Numbered from the stretch's first letter, positions 14,442 through 23,172 are shown. The stretch is 64,000 nt of DNA from Microbispora rosea subsp. aerata (GCF_014647835.1 NZ_BMPY01000023.1:46287-110286); one strand, 5' to 3'. Translations and numbers: made by a program. Notes: generated by a model not told the origin, from the letters alone.

Positions 14442-16658
14442 TTATCGGCCGGTGGGCTGGCTGACCGCCGGGAAGCCTTCGTCGGGGAAGGCGGTGGTGG
14501 TGCCGGGCAGGACGACCTGGTCGCCTTCGGAAAGCCCGTCAATGATCTCCACGTAGGTGTCGCCGCGCACGCCGACCTTGACCGTCCGCCGCACCTGCGT
14601 CCCGCCGTCGGCCACCGTGACCACGGCCGTGCCGTCGCCCTGGGCGCGCACGGCCTGCGAAGGCACGTAGAGCGCGTCGGCCGCCTCCTCGGTCGTCACC
14701 CGTACGGTGGCACTCTGCCCCAGCAACATGCGCGCCGGGCGGTTCTTCAGGTCGATCGTCACCCCATAACGAACGAGCCGGTTGGAAGTGGTCGGGGTGG
14801 GATCGATGTGGACGACTGTTCCCGCGTACTCCTTCCCCGGTTCCGTGGACAGCGTCACGGTCGCCGCCTGGCCGACCTTGAGGAAACGGATGTCCGACTC
14901 GGTGAACAGCGCCTGCACCTGGAGGGCGTCGAGATCGCCGAGAGTGATGAACGTCCCCGAGGTGTAGCGGGAGCCGGTGGTCCCCGCCACGGACAGGATC
15001 GTGCCGTCAGCCGGGGCCTTGATCTTCACGCCGTCGAGGGCCTTCTCGGCCTCGGCCAGTTCGGTCGTCGCCTGGCTGACCTGGGCCTCGGCCTGCGCCT
15101 CGGTGAGCCGGGCGCCGCCGCCCTGGCCACCTAGACCACCCCGGCTACCTTGGCCGCCCTGGCTCGCCTGACCGCGCCGGCCGCCGCCGAAGCCCGTACG
15201 CCCCGCCGCGCCGCCGCCCTGTCCTCGCGTGCCTTGTCCTTGTGTGCCCTGTCCCTGGCCGCCTTGGCCCGGCGTACAGGCGGGGGAGGAGCCGCTGGGC
15301 GAAGGGCTCGGCGTGGCGGACGGCTGTGGCGCGGGCACGGTGGGCAGGGCCGAAACGGTGACCACCGGGTCCGGTGCGGTCGCGCCGCCGTCCGTGGGGT
15401 CCGGCCGGTGCGTCCCGGACGGCTTCGGGCGCGGGTGGTGATGTCGCCGTGGCGTACGGGTCCGGGTGGCTGTGGGCTCCGGGCTGGGCTCCGGAGCCGG
15501 CGTGGCACTCGGCTCCGGGCTGGGAGCGGGACTCGGCTCGGGCGCGGGACCGTCGTGGTCGCCACCCTGGTAGCCGGTCGTGTGCGCAACGAGCCGCACG
15601 TCCGCCGCGATCGCATTGGTGCTCGCCCCGATCGTGGACCAAGCCGCCGGCTGGGCGGCCCGCTGCGCGGACGACCGCGGCGAAGAGGACGAAGACGACG
15701 AGGCGGACCGCGACGAGGACGATCCCGTAAACGGCCGTTCCGTCGCCAGCGCGGACGATCGTCTGGGCGGTCGCTCCGACGTCGGCGCGGACGACCCTGT
15801 GGACGGCCGTTCCGATGTCAGCAGGGACGCCCCCGTGGACGGTCGCCCGGACGTCGGCGCGGACGGCCGTGTGGACGGCTGCGCGGACGGACGCACGGAG
15901 GGAGTCGGACAGGTGACCGGCCCGCTGCCGCCTATTGCCCCAGTTCCCGCACCAGCTCCGCTCGCTGTACCCGCACCAGCTCCGCTCGCTGTACCCGCAC
16001 CTGTGCCCGTGCCAGCGCCGCCAGTGCCGTTCGCGTTACCCGCACCAGCTCCGCTCGCGGTGCCCGTGCCGGCCCCGTTCGCACTGCCCACGCCGGTTCG
16101 TGAGCCCGTCGTCCCGCTGGGGGTTCCGGTCCCGCCCGTGCTGCCTCGGCCGGTGCCGCCGGCGGACGCCCCAGTCCCGGTTCCCGCGCCGGGGCCGCTC
16201 TGGGTTCCTGTTCCGATGCCGGGTCCGCCGGTGGACGCGCGGGCTCCCGAGCCGCCCGCGCTCGGTGCGGCTCCGCCCGTGGTGGCGGTGCCGTTCTTGA
16301 CGTTCTCGAGGGTCTCCCGGGCGGCGGCGAGGGCGGCCTTGGCGGCCTCGTAGTTCTCCCTGGCGATGGTGTCGTCGATACGGGCGAGGACCTTGCCACG
16401 GCGGACCTTCTGGCCCACCGTGACGTACACCTTCTCGACCATGCCCTCGGCTCCGAACGCGAGATCGCGCACGCCGGTGTCGACCGTGTTGCCGGCGGCC
16501 GAGACGTACGACGTGACCGTGCCCCGCCTGACCGAGGCGAGCGCTACCCGGCCGGCTACGGAGGTGTCGCCGCCACCGGCGGAGATCACGGCGACGCTCG
16601 CGATGACGATCCCCGCCAGCGCGAGCCCTCCGACGCGAAGTGGAGTGCTCGATCTCAT
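14442..16658 (-). CDS. HlyD/MacA-like adaptor with a giant low-complexity insert
   Basis: Membrane-fusion-type adaptor of 738 residues, about twice the family norm. The N-terminal anchor is residues about 8-28, followed by a lipoyl half-motif (VEKVYVTVGQKVRRGKVLAR) near 74-93 and the first hairpin helix (ENYEAAKAALAAARETLENV) at 101-120. About 395 residues of low-complexity sequence then follow (about 122-515): Gly/Thr/Ser/Ala, then Ser/Pro/Arg, then Pro/Glu/Ser, then Gln/Gly. The second helix (ARLTEAQAEAQVSQATTELA) comes next, then the second lipoyl half (VKIKAPADGTIL), beta-barrel and membrane-proximal domains. The core is complete, so the insert replaces only the hairpin tip. Two lone cysteines (VTCPTP and PACTPG) bracket much of it. 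It is divergent from the second adaptor operon. Confidence 0.88.
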   Translation of the reverse strand: MRSSTPLRVGGLALAGIVIASVAVISAGGGDTSVAGRVALASVRRGTVTSYVSAAGNTVDTGVRDLAFGAEGMVEKVYVTVGQKVRRGKVLARIDDTIARENYEAAKAALAAARETLENVKNGTATTGGAAPSAGGSGARASTGGPGIGTGTQSGPGAGTGTGASAGGTGRGSTGGTGTPSGTTGSRTGVGSANGAGTGTASGAGAGNANGTGGAGTGTGAGTASGAGAGTASGAGAGTGAIGGSGPVTCPTPSVRPSAQPSTRPSAPTSGRPSTGASLLTSERPSTGSSAPTSERPPRRSSALATERPFTGSSSSRSASSSSSSSPRSSAQRAAQPAAWSTIGASTNAIAADVRLVAHTTGYQGGDHDGPAPEPSPAPSPEPSATPAPEPSPEPTATRTRTPRRHHHPRPKPSGTHRPDPTDGGATAPDPVVTVSALPTVPAPQPSATPSPSPSGSSPACTPGQGGQGQGTQGQGTRGQGGGAAGRTGFGGGRRGQASQGGQGSRGGLGGQGGGARLTEAQAEAQVSQATTELAEAEKALDGVKIKAPADGTILSVAGTTGSRYTSGTFITLGDLDALQVQALFTESDIRFLKVGQAATVTLSTEPGKEYAGTVVHIDPTPTTSNRLVRYGVTIDLKNRPARMLLGQSATVRVTTEEAADALYVPSQAVRAQGDGTAVVTVADGGTQVRRTVKVGVRGDTYVEIIDGLSEGDQVVLPGTTTAFPDEGFPAVSQPTGR
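15114..16295 (-). repeat. Low-complexity repeat tract coding for the adaptor insert
   Basis: About 1.2 kb of short imperfect repeats stays in one frame. It includes tandem copies of a 24-bp unit (GCACCAGCTCCGCTCGCTGT plus ACCC, around 15947-15996) coding for GAGAGTAS-type peptide. A set of about 45-bp units codes for SERPSTGSSAPT-like peptide around 15720-15900. Runs of P-S-P-E-P repeats lie around 15470-15545. Confidence 0.85.
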
Positions 16659-16802
16659 GCGGCCATCCTGCTGACGTCACGTGACCGGTGGCTTGGCCGT
16701 ACCTGAGAGTTGTCTGTGGATGCGGGGCCGGGCGCGGACTGTCAGCAAACCCTCAGCATGGGTCGAGGTTGCCCGCAGCGGGGTTTGCCATGGTTCATCG
16801 TC
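16659..16802. promoter_or_regulatory. Divergent promoter region with a phased TCAGCA repeat
   Basis: This region between the two divergent adaptor genes contains TCAGCA at 16742-16747 and again at 16753-16758. The 11-bp period is the helical spacing of OmpR-family regulator sites. TGACGTCA (16672-16679) is a second symmetric element. Either local response regulator could act here. No clear -35/-10 pair was identified. Confidence 0.45.
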
Positions 16803-17939
16803 GTGAAGCTGTCGACGAAGCGCCGGACGCTGATCATCAACGGTGTCCTGGTGGTACTGCTGCTCGGCGGGATCGCGGCGGCCTGGGCGTCCGTGGGAGG
16901 CGGCTCCTCGGAGAACGGCGCCGCGCCGCTGACGACTCGCGTGACCCGCGGGACCGTGCTCGCCTCGGTGTCGGCCTCCGGTTCCGTGGAGAGCGCCCGG
17001 ACGCGCGCCCTCGACTTCGGTACGAGCGGCACCGTGGAGTCCGTACTGGTCGAGACCGGCGACCGGGTCAAGAAGGGGCAGGTGCTCGCGCGCATCGACG
17101 ACACGGCCGCCCGGGAGAGCCTGGAGGCGGCCAAGGCGAGCCTGGACGCCGCCGAGGAGGCCGACACGACGACCGCCGCGGGCTACTCGCAGTACATCAA
17201 CGCGAGGAACGCCTACCGGTCGGCGAAGCGGGCCTTGGCGGGCACCGTGATCAAGGCGCCGTTCGCCGGGATCGTCACCGCGGTCAACGGAACCGTGGGC
17301 GGCTCCTCGGGCGGGTCGGGGGGATCCGGCGGGTCCTCCCAAGGCGGCCTGGGGCGGTCGCAGAGCGGGTCCGCGGCGTCGAGCGGGTCCGGCGGGTTCA
17401 TCGAGATCGCCGACCCCGCCCGCCTGCGGATCATCGGGAACTTCACCGAGGCCGACGTGAGCAAAATCAAGGTCGGCCAGGCGGCGACCGTGTCCTTCGA
17501 CGCCCTCCCGGGGGTCGTCGCCACCGGCAAGGTGACGGTGATCGACCCGCAGCCGCAGACGAACAACAACGTCGTCCAGTACGCCGTGACGATCTCGCTG
17601 ACCGACGTGCCGTCCACCGTACGGCTCGGCCAGACGGCCACGGTGCAGGTGATCGTGGGCAAGGCCGACGACGTGCTGACGGTGGCGTCCTCGGCGGTCA
17701 CCACGGCGGGCGGCCAGACCACGGTGACCGTGCTGGAGAACGGCAGGCAGGTCGTGAAGCGGGTCGAGGCCGGCCTGAAGGGCGACACGACCACCGAGAT
17801 CAAGTCGGGGCTCCGGGAGGGCGACCAGGTGGTGCGGACCCGGACCACGACGAACGGCGGAGGCGGCGGCTTCCAGTTCCCCGGCGGCGGTGGCGGCGGG
17901 TTCGGCCGCGGCTTCGGCGGCGGCGGGAGCCTGCGATGA
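16803..17939 (+). CDS. HlyD/MacA-like efflux adaptor with Gly-rich tail
   Basis: Periplasmic-adaptor-type protein of 378 residues from GTG 16803. The anchor helix is ITNGV-like, LIINGVLVVLLLGGIAAAWA. A lipoyl half-motif (VESVLVETGDRVKKGQVLAR) is followed by a short hairpin and the second half (TVIKAPFAGIVTAVNG). A Gly/Ser loop, beta-barrel (KVGQAATVSFDALPG) and membrane-proximal domain complete it. The tail is GGGGGFQFPGGGGGGFGRGF. An upstream in-frame start at 16710 would add a cysteine-containing leader with no family support. It overlaps the ATPase gene by 4 bp. In Gram-positive bacteria such adaptors work with MacB-type transporters at the outer face of the membrane. Confidence 0.9.
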   Translation: MKLSTKRRTLIINGVLVVLLLGGIAAAWASVGGGSSENGAAPLTTRVTRGTVLASVSASGSVESARTRALDFGTSGTVESVLVETGDRVKKGQVLARIDDTAARESLEAAKASLDAAEEADTTTAAGYSQYINARNAYRSAKRALAGTVIKAPFAGIVTAVNGTVGGSSGGSGGSGGSSQGGLGRSQSGSAASSGSGGFIEIADPARLRIIGNFTEADVSKIKVGQAATVSFDALPGVVATGKVTVIDPQPQTNNNVVQYAVTISLTDVPSTVRLGQTATVQVIVGKADDVLTVASSAVTTAGGQTTVTVLENGRQVVKRVEAGLKGDTTTEIKSGLREGDQVVRTRTTTNGGGGGFQFPGGGGGGFGRGFGGGGSLR

Positions 17940-18676
17940 GGCCCGGCCAACCGCCCGTGCTCGCCCTCAGCCACGTCACCAAGGTGTACGGCGAGGGGGA
18001 GACCGCGGTGCACGCGCTGCGCGGCGTGTCGCTCACCGTGGAGCGCGGCGACTACGTCGCGATCATGGGCGCCTCCGGCTCCGGCAAGTCCACGCTGATG
18101 AACATCATCGGCTGCCTCGACGTCCCGTCCGGGGGCACCTACCACCTCGACGGCACCGACGTCGGCGGGCTGGACGAGCGGCGGCTCGCGATCGTGCGCA
18201 ACCGCAAACTCGGCTTCGTCTTCCAGTCGTTCAACCTCATCCCGCGGATGAGCGCGCTCGCCAACGTCGAGCTTCCCCTGGCGTACGGCGGGGTCAAGGC
18301 CGCGGAGCGGCGCCGCAGGGCGCTGGCCGCGCTCGACCGGGTCGGGCTCGCCGATCGGGTCCACCACCAGCCCAACGAGCTGTCCGGCGGCCAGCAGCAG
18401 CGGGTGGCGGTGGCCCGCGCGCTCGTCACCGCGCCGACCCTGCTGCTGGCCGACGAGCCCACGGGCGCTCTCGACAGCAAGTCCAGCAAGGACGTCATGA
18501 ACATCTTCGACCGCCTCAGCGCGAGCGGCCGGACCTTGGTCCTCATCACCCATGAGGAGGGGGTCGCCGCGCACGCCAAACGCGTCGTACGCCTCATGGA
18601 CGGGCAGATCGTGGACGACGTGCGCATCGCGCCGGTCGACGGCCCGCCTCCGCTGCTCGCGGAGGTGGCCTCGTGA
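17936..18676 (+). CDS. ABC transporter ATPase, MacB/LolD type
   Basis: The 246-residue ATPase has Walker A (GASGSGKST), the Q-loop (VFQSFNLIPRM), the signature LSGGQQQRVAVARAL, Walker B (LLLADEPTGALDS) and the switch His (ITHEEG). The SFNLIPRMSALANVELPL segment is typical of the MacB/LolCDE group that drives mechanotransmission rather than transmembrane passage. ATG 17936 and the adaptor stop overlap as ATGA. Its stop overlaps the permease start as GTGA. It is the middle of an adaptor-ATPase-permease operon. Confidence 0.95.
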   Translation: MRPGQPPVLALSHVTKVYGEGETAVHALRGVSLTVERGDYVAIMGASGSGKSTLMNIIGCLDVPSGGTYHLDGTDVGGLDERRLAIVRNRKLGFVFQSFNLIPRMSALANVELPLAYGGVKAAERRRRALAALDRVGLADRVHHQPNELSGGQQQRVAVARALVTAPTLLLADEPTGALDSKSSKDVMNIFDRLSASGRTLVLITHEEGVAAHAKRVVRLMDGQIVDDVRIAPVDGPPPLLAEVAS

Positions 18677-19956
18677 ACACCGTCGAGATCCTGCGCTTCG
18701 CCCTGCGCGGCCTGGCCGCCAACAAGATGCGCAGCGCGCTCACCATGCTCGGCATCCTGATCGGCGTGGCCGCGGTGATCCTGCTGGTCGCGGTGGGCGA
18801 GGGGTCGTCGCGGCAGATCCAGCAGAACATCCAGCGGCTCGGGGCCAACTCGCTGACGATCACGCCCTCCACCATGGGCGGCGGTGGCGGCCCGGGCTTC
18901 GGCGCCGGGCGCGGCTTCGGCGGCGGTGGCGGCGGGCAGGCCGGGCGGCAGAACACCGGCCCGCGCACCCAGGCCAAGAACCTGACCGTCGAGGACGCGC
19001 GGGCGCTGGCCGACCCGGCGAACGCCCCCTCCGTCAAGAGCGTGTCGCCGATCGTGACGGCCCAGTCCCAGACCGCGACGTACGAGGGGGCGAGCCACAC
19101 GATCAGCCAGCTCGTGGGCACCTACCCGAGCTACTTCGAGGCGTCCGACAAGCCGGTGGCCAAGGGCGCCTACTTCTACAACGACGACGTGCTCGCCGCG
19201 CGCAAGGTCGTCGTGATCGGGCAGACGGTGGCGGAGAACCTGTTCGGCACGGTCGATCCCATCGGCAAGCGGATCGCGGTGTCGGGCGTGCCGTTCACCG
19301 TCGTGGGCGTGCTCAAGGAGGCGGGTTCGTCCGGCTTCCAGGACGCCGACGACGTGGCGATCGCGCCGCTGCCCGCCGTGCAGCAGAGCCTGACCGGGTT
19401 CGGGCCGCTCGGGCAGATCCTCGTCCAGGCCAAGAGCGCCGAGACCGTGGACGCCGCGCAGGCCGAGGTCACCGAGGTGCTCAACCAGCGGCACGGCATC
19501 ACCGGCTCGGCGAGCGCCGACTATCGCATCCTCAACTCGGCGACCTTGCAGGAGACGGTGAGCGCGGCGATCGGCACCTTCACGGTCCTGCTCGGCGCGG
19601 TGGCCGCGATCAGCCTGCTCGTCGGCGGCATCGGCATCACGAACATCATGCTCGTCACGGTCACCGAGCGGACCCGGGAGATCGGCATCCGCAAGGCGAT
19701 CGGCGCGCCCAAGAGCGCGATCCTCGGCCAGTTCCTCGCCGAGGCGACGATGCTCAGCCTCGTCGGCGGCCTGCTCGGCGTGCTGATCGCCGTGATCGGC
19801 GCGCAGTTCACGATCGCGGGCGTGAAACCGGTGATCGTCCCCACGTCGATCGCGCTGGCCCTCGGCGTCTCGGTGGCGATCGGCCTCTTCTTCGGCAGCT
19901 ATCCCGCCAACCGCGCCGCCAAGCTGCGGCCGATCGAAGCCCTCCGCTTCGAGTGA
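18673..19956 (+). CDS. MacB-type ABC permease (MacB_PCD and FtsX domains)
   Basis: The 427-residue permease starts with a transmembrane helix (MRSALTMLGILIGVAAVILL). A large extracytoplasmic domain follows at residues about 45-290 and contains a Gly-rich stretch (MGGGGGPGFGAGRGFGGGGG) near residue 75. Three C-terminal helices complete the FtsX fold, with ITNIMLVTVTERTREIGIRK as the coupling segment. This four-helix plan is that of MacB, which exports peptides or antibiotics from the outer membrane face. The start is GTG 18673. The Gly-rich insert echoes those in the adaptor and the next gene. Confidence 0.93.
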   Translation: MNTVEILRFALRGLAANKMRSALTMLGILIGVAAVILLVAVGEGSSRQIQQNIQRLGANSLTITPSTMGGGGGPGFGAGRGFGGGGGGQAGRQNTGPRTQAKNLTVEDARALADPANAPSVKSVSPIVTAQSQTATYEGASHTISQLVGTYPSYFEASDKPVAKGAYFYNDDVLAARKVVVIGQTVAENLFGTVDPIGKRIAVSGVPFTVVGVLKEAGSSGFQDADDVAIAPLPAVQQSLTGFGPLGQILVQAKSAETVDAAQAEVTEVLNQRHGITGSASADYRILNSATLQETVSAAIGTFTVLLGAVAAISLLVGGIGITNIMLVTVTERTREIGIRKAIGAPKSAILGQFLAEATMLSLVGGLLGVLIAVIGAQFTIAGVKPVIVPTSIALALGVSVAIGLFFGSYPANRAAKLRPIEALRFE

Positions 19957-20014
19957 CGGCCCCCGCTCGGCAAGCCGTCCTCCACGCAAGCCGCCCCATC
20001 GAAGGGAGATGGAT

Positions 20015-20668
20015 ATGAGCAGGCACGACACCGAGGAGCTTCTGGAGACCTCGCCGTTCGGCGACGACCTCCGGGAGGCGCTCGCCGCGCGCCCCGCTCG
20101 GGCGGGCGGCTCGAAGCTGACGCTCGCCCTGGCCGGGGGCGTCCTGCTCGTGGCCGGAGTGCTCCTCGGCATCCAGGTGCAGAAGCTTTTCGGCGACTCT
20201 TCGCCGGGCCGGTTCCCGTCCCGCGCGGCCGGTCTCGGCGCGTACGCGGGCGGCGATCAGGCCCCCGGCGGCGGGTACGCCCGGGGCGCGGGCGGGTTCC
20301 AAGGCGGCGGGTTCCAGGGTGGCGGCTTGCAAGGCGGGGGCCCCCAGGGCGGGGGCTTTCAGGGTGGCGGCGCCGGACGCGCGGGCGGCGGAACGGGCCC
20401 GGGGGCAGGAGCAGGAGGTGGTGGTATGACCATCGGCACGGTCAAACTGGTCGACGGCGACAAGATCTACGTCCAGACCGTGGGCGGCGGCGTGGTCACG
20501 GTGACCACGTCGGACGACACGAAGGTCCGGGTCACCCGCACCGGGAAGGTCTCCGACCTCAAGCCGGGCAGCTTCGTCACGGTCGCGGGGACCACCGACG
20601 ACCAGGGCCGGGTGGCGGCGACGTCCGTGACCGAGGGCGCGGGCATGGGCCGGAGGGCGGGATCGTGA
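20015..20668 (+). CDS. Membrane-anchored protein with GGGFQ repeats and a DUF5666-like domain
   Basis: The 217-residue protein has a cytoplasmic head (residues 1-33), a transmembrane helix (LTLALAGGVLLVAGVLLGIQV, about 35-55) and a Gly-rich linker with five copies of G-G-G-x-Q (about 92-118). A small beta-domain at about 138-210 (IGTVKLVDGDKIYVQT, then LKPGSFVTVAGTTDDQGRV) resembles DUF5666. ATG 20015 is chosen because AGGGAG lies 6 bases before it. ATG 20009 is less well spaced. It is co-directional with the MacB-type operon and overlaps the next regulator. The role may be as an accessory to the transporter or as a signal input. Confidence 0.75.
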   Translation: MSRHDTEELLETSPFGDDLREALAARPARAGGSKLTLALAGGVLLVAGVLLGIQVQKLFGDSSPGRFPSRAAGLGAYAGGDQAPGGGYARGAGGFQGGGFQGGGLQGGGPQGGGFQGGGAGRAGGGTGPGAGAGGGGMTIGTVKLVDGDKIYVQTVGGGVVTVTTSDDTKVRVTRTGKVSDLKPGSFVTVAGTTDDQGRVAATSVTEGAGMGRRAGS

Positions 20669-21354
20669 TGACCCCCGAGGGCCGGCTGCTGGTCGTCGAC
20701 GACGAGCCCGACATCAGGGAGCTGCTGTCGGCCAGCCTGCGGTACGCCGGGTTCGAGGTGATCACCGCGTCCACCGGACGCGAGGCGGTCCAGATCGCCG
20801 GCAAGGTGCGCCCCGATCTGATCGTGCTCGACGTCATGCTGCCCGATCTGGACGGCTTCGCCGTCTCCGACCGGCTGTACGCCTCCGGGCGGCGGATCCC
20901 GGTGCTTTTCCTCACCGCCAGGGACGCGAACGAGGACAAGATCACCGGGCTGAGCCGCGGCGACGACTACGTCACCAAGCCGTTCAGCCTGGAGGAGGTG
21001 CTCGCGCGCATCCGCGCCGTGCTGCGGCGCACGCGCGGCGGCGCCGTCCCCGCCCGGCTGCGCGTCGCCGACCTCGAGCTCGACGAGGACTCCCACCAGG
21101 TCTGGCGGGGCGGCGTCGCCGTACGGCTCTCGCCCACCGAGTTCAAGCTGCTGCACTACTTCATGGCCAACCAGGGCCGGGTGCTGTCGAAGGCGCAGAT
21201 CCTCGACCACGTCTGGCACTACGACTTCAGGGGCGACCACAACGTGGTCGAGTCGTACGTCTCCTATCTCCGGCGCAAGATCGACACCAAGGAGCCCAAG
21301 CTGATCCACACGCTCCGTGGTGTGGGCTATGTCCTCCGCGCGCCGCGTCACTGA
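20665..21354 (+). CDS. OmpR/PhoB-type response regulator (system 2)
   Basis: The 229-residue regulator has a receiver (VVDDEP, LIVLDVMLPDLDG, FLTARD, YVTKPF) and a winged helix ending KLIHTLRGVGYVLR. GTG 20665 overlaps the previous stop. ATG 20668 is also possible. Compared with system 1 (GLTLGGDDYVTKPF), this protein reads GLSRGDDYVTKPF and is one residue shorter just before the alpha4-side loop. The phospho-acceptor and Lys are intact. It lies between the transporter genes and its own kinase, so it likely controls the export operon. Confidence 0.93.
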   Translation: MMTPEGRLLVVDDEPDIRELLSASLRYAGFEVITASTGREAVQIAGKVRPDLIVLDVMLPDLDGFAVSDRLYASGRRIPVLFLTARDANEDKITGLSRGDDYVTKPFSLEEVLARIRAVLRRTRGGAVPARLRVADLELDEDSHQVWRGGVAVRLSPTEFKLLHYFMANQGRVLSKAQILDHVWHYDFRGDHNVVESYVSYLRRKIDTKEPKLIHTLRGVGYVLRAPRH

Positions 21355-23146
21355 CCCGCGCCACGACGGCGGGCCGGGCGGCTCCTCGGGCGCCGGCGTA
21401 CGGCCGGATGCGAAGGCGGGTGCGCCGGCTCGTGCCCGCCGCCGGACCCGGTCGTCCCGCGTCATTCGGGCGCTGCGCCTGCTGAACGTCCGAGAACTTC
21501 GGCGGCGGGTCGCGCGGACCCCGCTCTGGCTGCGGCTCGTCGCGGGGACGTTGCTGCTGGTGACCCTCGCGATCGCGCTGACCGGAGGCTTCGCCGTACA
21601 GCTCCTGCGCGGCTACCTGATGGACCGGGTGGACGGGCAGCTCACGGCCTTCGCCCGGCGCCCGGCCGAGCCGCCGCCCCCGTCCCCGGCAGCCACGGAC
21701 GGCACGTCCCGGGCCGGGGACAGCCCGTCCCGAGCCGGCGACGGCACTTCCGGGGCCGTGAACGGCGCGCCTCCGACCCCGGACGGCACCTCTCAGGCTG
21801 GGGACGGCACTTCTCAGGCCGCCACGGAGGGCACGCCCCAAGCCGGGGATAGCACGTCGAAGACCGCCGCAGGCGGCACGCCCCAGGCCACGGGCGGCAC
21901 GCCCCAAGCGGGCGACGGCGACAGGTCGCTGACAGCCACGGACGGCACGTCCCGGCCGCCGAGGCAGTTCGGTTCGTTCTACATCGTCCTGCTCCGCCCC
22001 GACGGCGCGATCCTGCGTACGGTGCAGGAACCGCCGAACTCCGACCCGCCCACGCTGCCCAGGCCCCGCCTCGACCGCGGGCAGTGGCTGTTCACCGTGC
22101 AGGCGCCCTCGGGCACGCAGTGGCGGGCGATCGCCGTACGCGAGGCCGACGGTGGCCGCTTCCGCGTGGCCGCCGTCAGCCTGGCCGACATCAACGGCAC
22201 GGTCTCCCGGCTGGTGGTCATCGTCACCGGTGTCGGTCTTGCCGTGCTCGTCGCGCTCGGCTTCGCCTGCTACTGGCTCGTACGGCGCAGCCTGCGCCCG
22301 CTGGGGGAGATCGAACGGACGGCGGAGGCGATCGCGGCGGGCGACCTGTCGCGGCGCGTGCCCCTCCGGCACCGCCGTACGGAGATGGGCCGCCTCGGCC
22401 GGTCGATCAACGGCATGCTCGCGCAGATCGAGACGGCGTTCCGGGAGCGGGAGGCGTCGGAGGAGCGGATGCGCCGCTTCATGGCCGACGCCTCCCACGA
22501 GCTGCGCACGCCCCTCACGTCGATTCGCGGCTTCGCCGAGCTGTACCGGCAGCAGAGCTCGCAAGACCCCGTCCTGCTGCTGCGCCGCATCGAGGACCAG
22601 GCCGTACGGATGGGCCTGCTCGTGGACGACCTGCTGCTGCTCGCCCGGCTCGACCAGCAGCGCCCACTCGAACGCCGCCCGGTCGACGTTCTGAGCCTCG
22701 CGGCGGGGGCGGTGCTCGACGCGCAGACCCTCGCCCCGGACCGGGAAATCGACCTGCTGAGGCTGGACGACTCGGACGAGCCGGTGCGGGTGCTCGGCGA
22801 CGAGGCACGGCTGCGCCAGGTCGTCGGCAATCTCGTCAGCAACGCCCTGCGGCACACCCCCGCGGGCACCGCCTTCCGCGTAGGCGTGGGGATCGCGCCC
22901 GGATCGCAGGTGCTGATCGAGGTGGCCGACGACGGGCCGGGTCTGGCCCCCGGAGACGCCGAGCGTGTCTTCGAGAGGTTCTACCGCGCCGATCCCGCCC
23001 GCAGCCGGTCGGACTCCGGCGGCACGGGACTCGGGCTGTCCATCGCCGCCGCTCTCGTCCAGGCCCACGGCGGCACGATCACGGCCGACAGCGAGCCCGG
23101 GCGCGGCGTGGTGTTTCGCGTACGCCTGCCCGCGTGCCCGCCCTGA
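21329..23146 (+). CDS. HAMP sensor histidine kinase with repeat-rich sensor domain (system 2)
   Basis: The 605-residue kinase starts at ATG 21329, inside the regulator gene. It has an unusually long basic N-terminus of about 65 residues and a first helix (LVAGTLLLVTLAIALTGGFA). The extracytoplasmic region includes about 100 residues of D-G-T-S-x-A-G-D type repeats (about 112-211) before the folded part. The second helix, HAMP (RRSLRPLGEIERTAEAIAAG), H-box (DASHELRTPLTSIRGFAEL), N-box (VGNLVSNALRHTP) and G-boxes (DDGPGLAPG, GGTGLGLS) follow. It is paralogous to the system-1 kinase, but that one has its repeats after HAMP and this one before it. Confidence 0.92.
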   Translation: MSSARRVTDPRHDGGPGGSSGAGVRPDAKAGAPARARRRTRSSRVIRALRLLNVRELRRRVARTPLWLRLVAGTLLLVTLAIALTGGFAVQLLRGYLMDRVDGQLTAFARRPAEPPPPSPAATDGTSRAGDSPSRAGDGTSGAVNGAPPTPDGTSQAGDGTSQAATEGTPQAGDSTSKTAAGGTPQATGGTPQAGDGDRSLTATDGTSRPPRQFGSFYIVLLRPDGAILRTVQEPPNSDPPTLPRPRLDRGQWLFTVQAPSGTQWRAIAVREADGGRFRVAAVSLADINGTVSRLVVIVTGVGLAVLVALGFACYWLVRRSLRPLGEIERTAEAIAAGDLSRRVPLRHRRTEMGRLGRSINGMLAQIETAFREREASEERMRRFMADASHELRTPLTSIRGFAELYRQQSSQDPVLLLRRIEDQAVRMGLLVDDLLLLARLDQQRPLERRPVDVLSLAAGAVLDAQTLAPDREIDLLRLDDSDEPVRVLGDEARLRQVVGNLVSNALRHTPAGTAFRVGVGIAPGSQVLIEVADDGPGLAPGDAERVFERFYRADPARSRSDSGGTGLGLSIAAALVQAHGGTITADSEPGRGVVFRVRLPACPP

Positions 23147-23172
23147 AGAGAGGCTCCCGAAGAAAGGCTGGG

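Noticed and set aside
15114-16295. Plus-strand open frames with PVPAPAPLAVPAP repeats as a separate protein
   Set aside because: The minus-strand frame joins complete adaptor domains on both sides of the tract, so the plus-strand peptide is a shadow.
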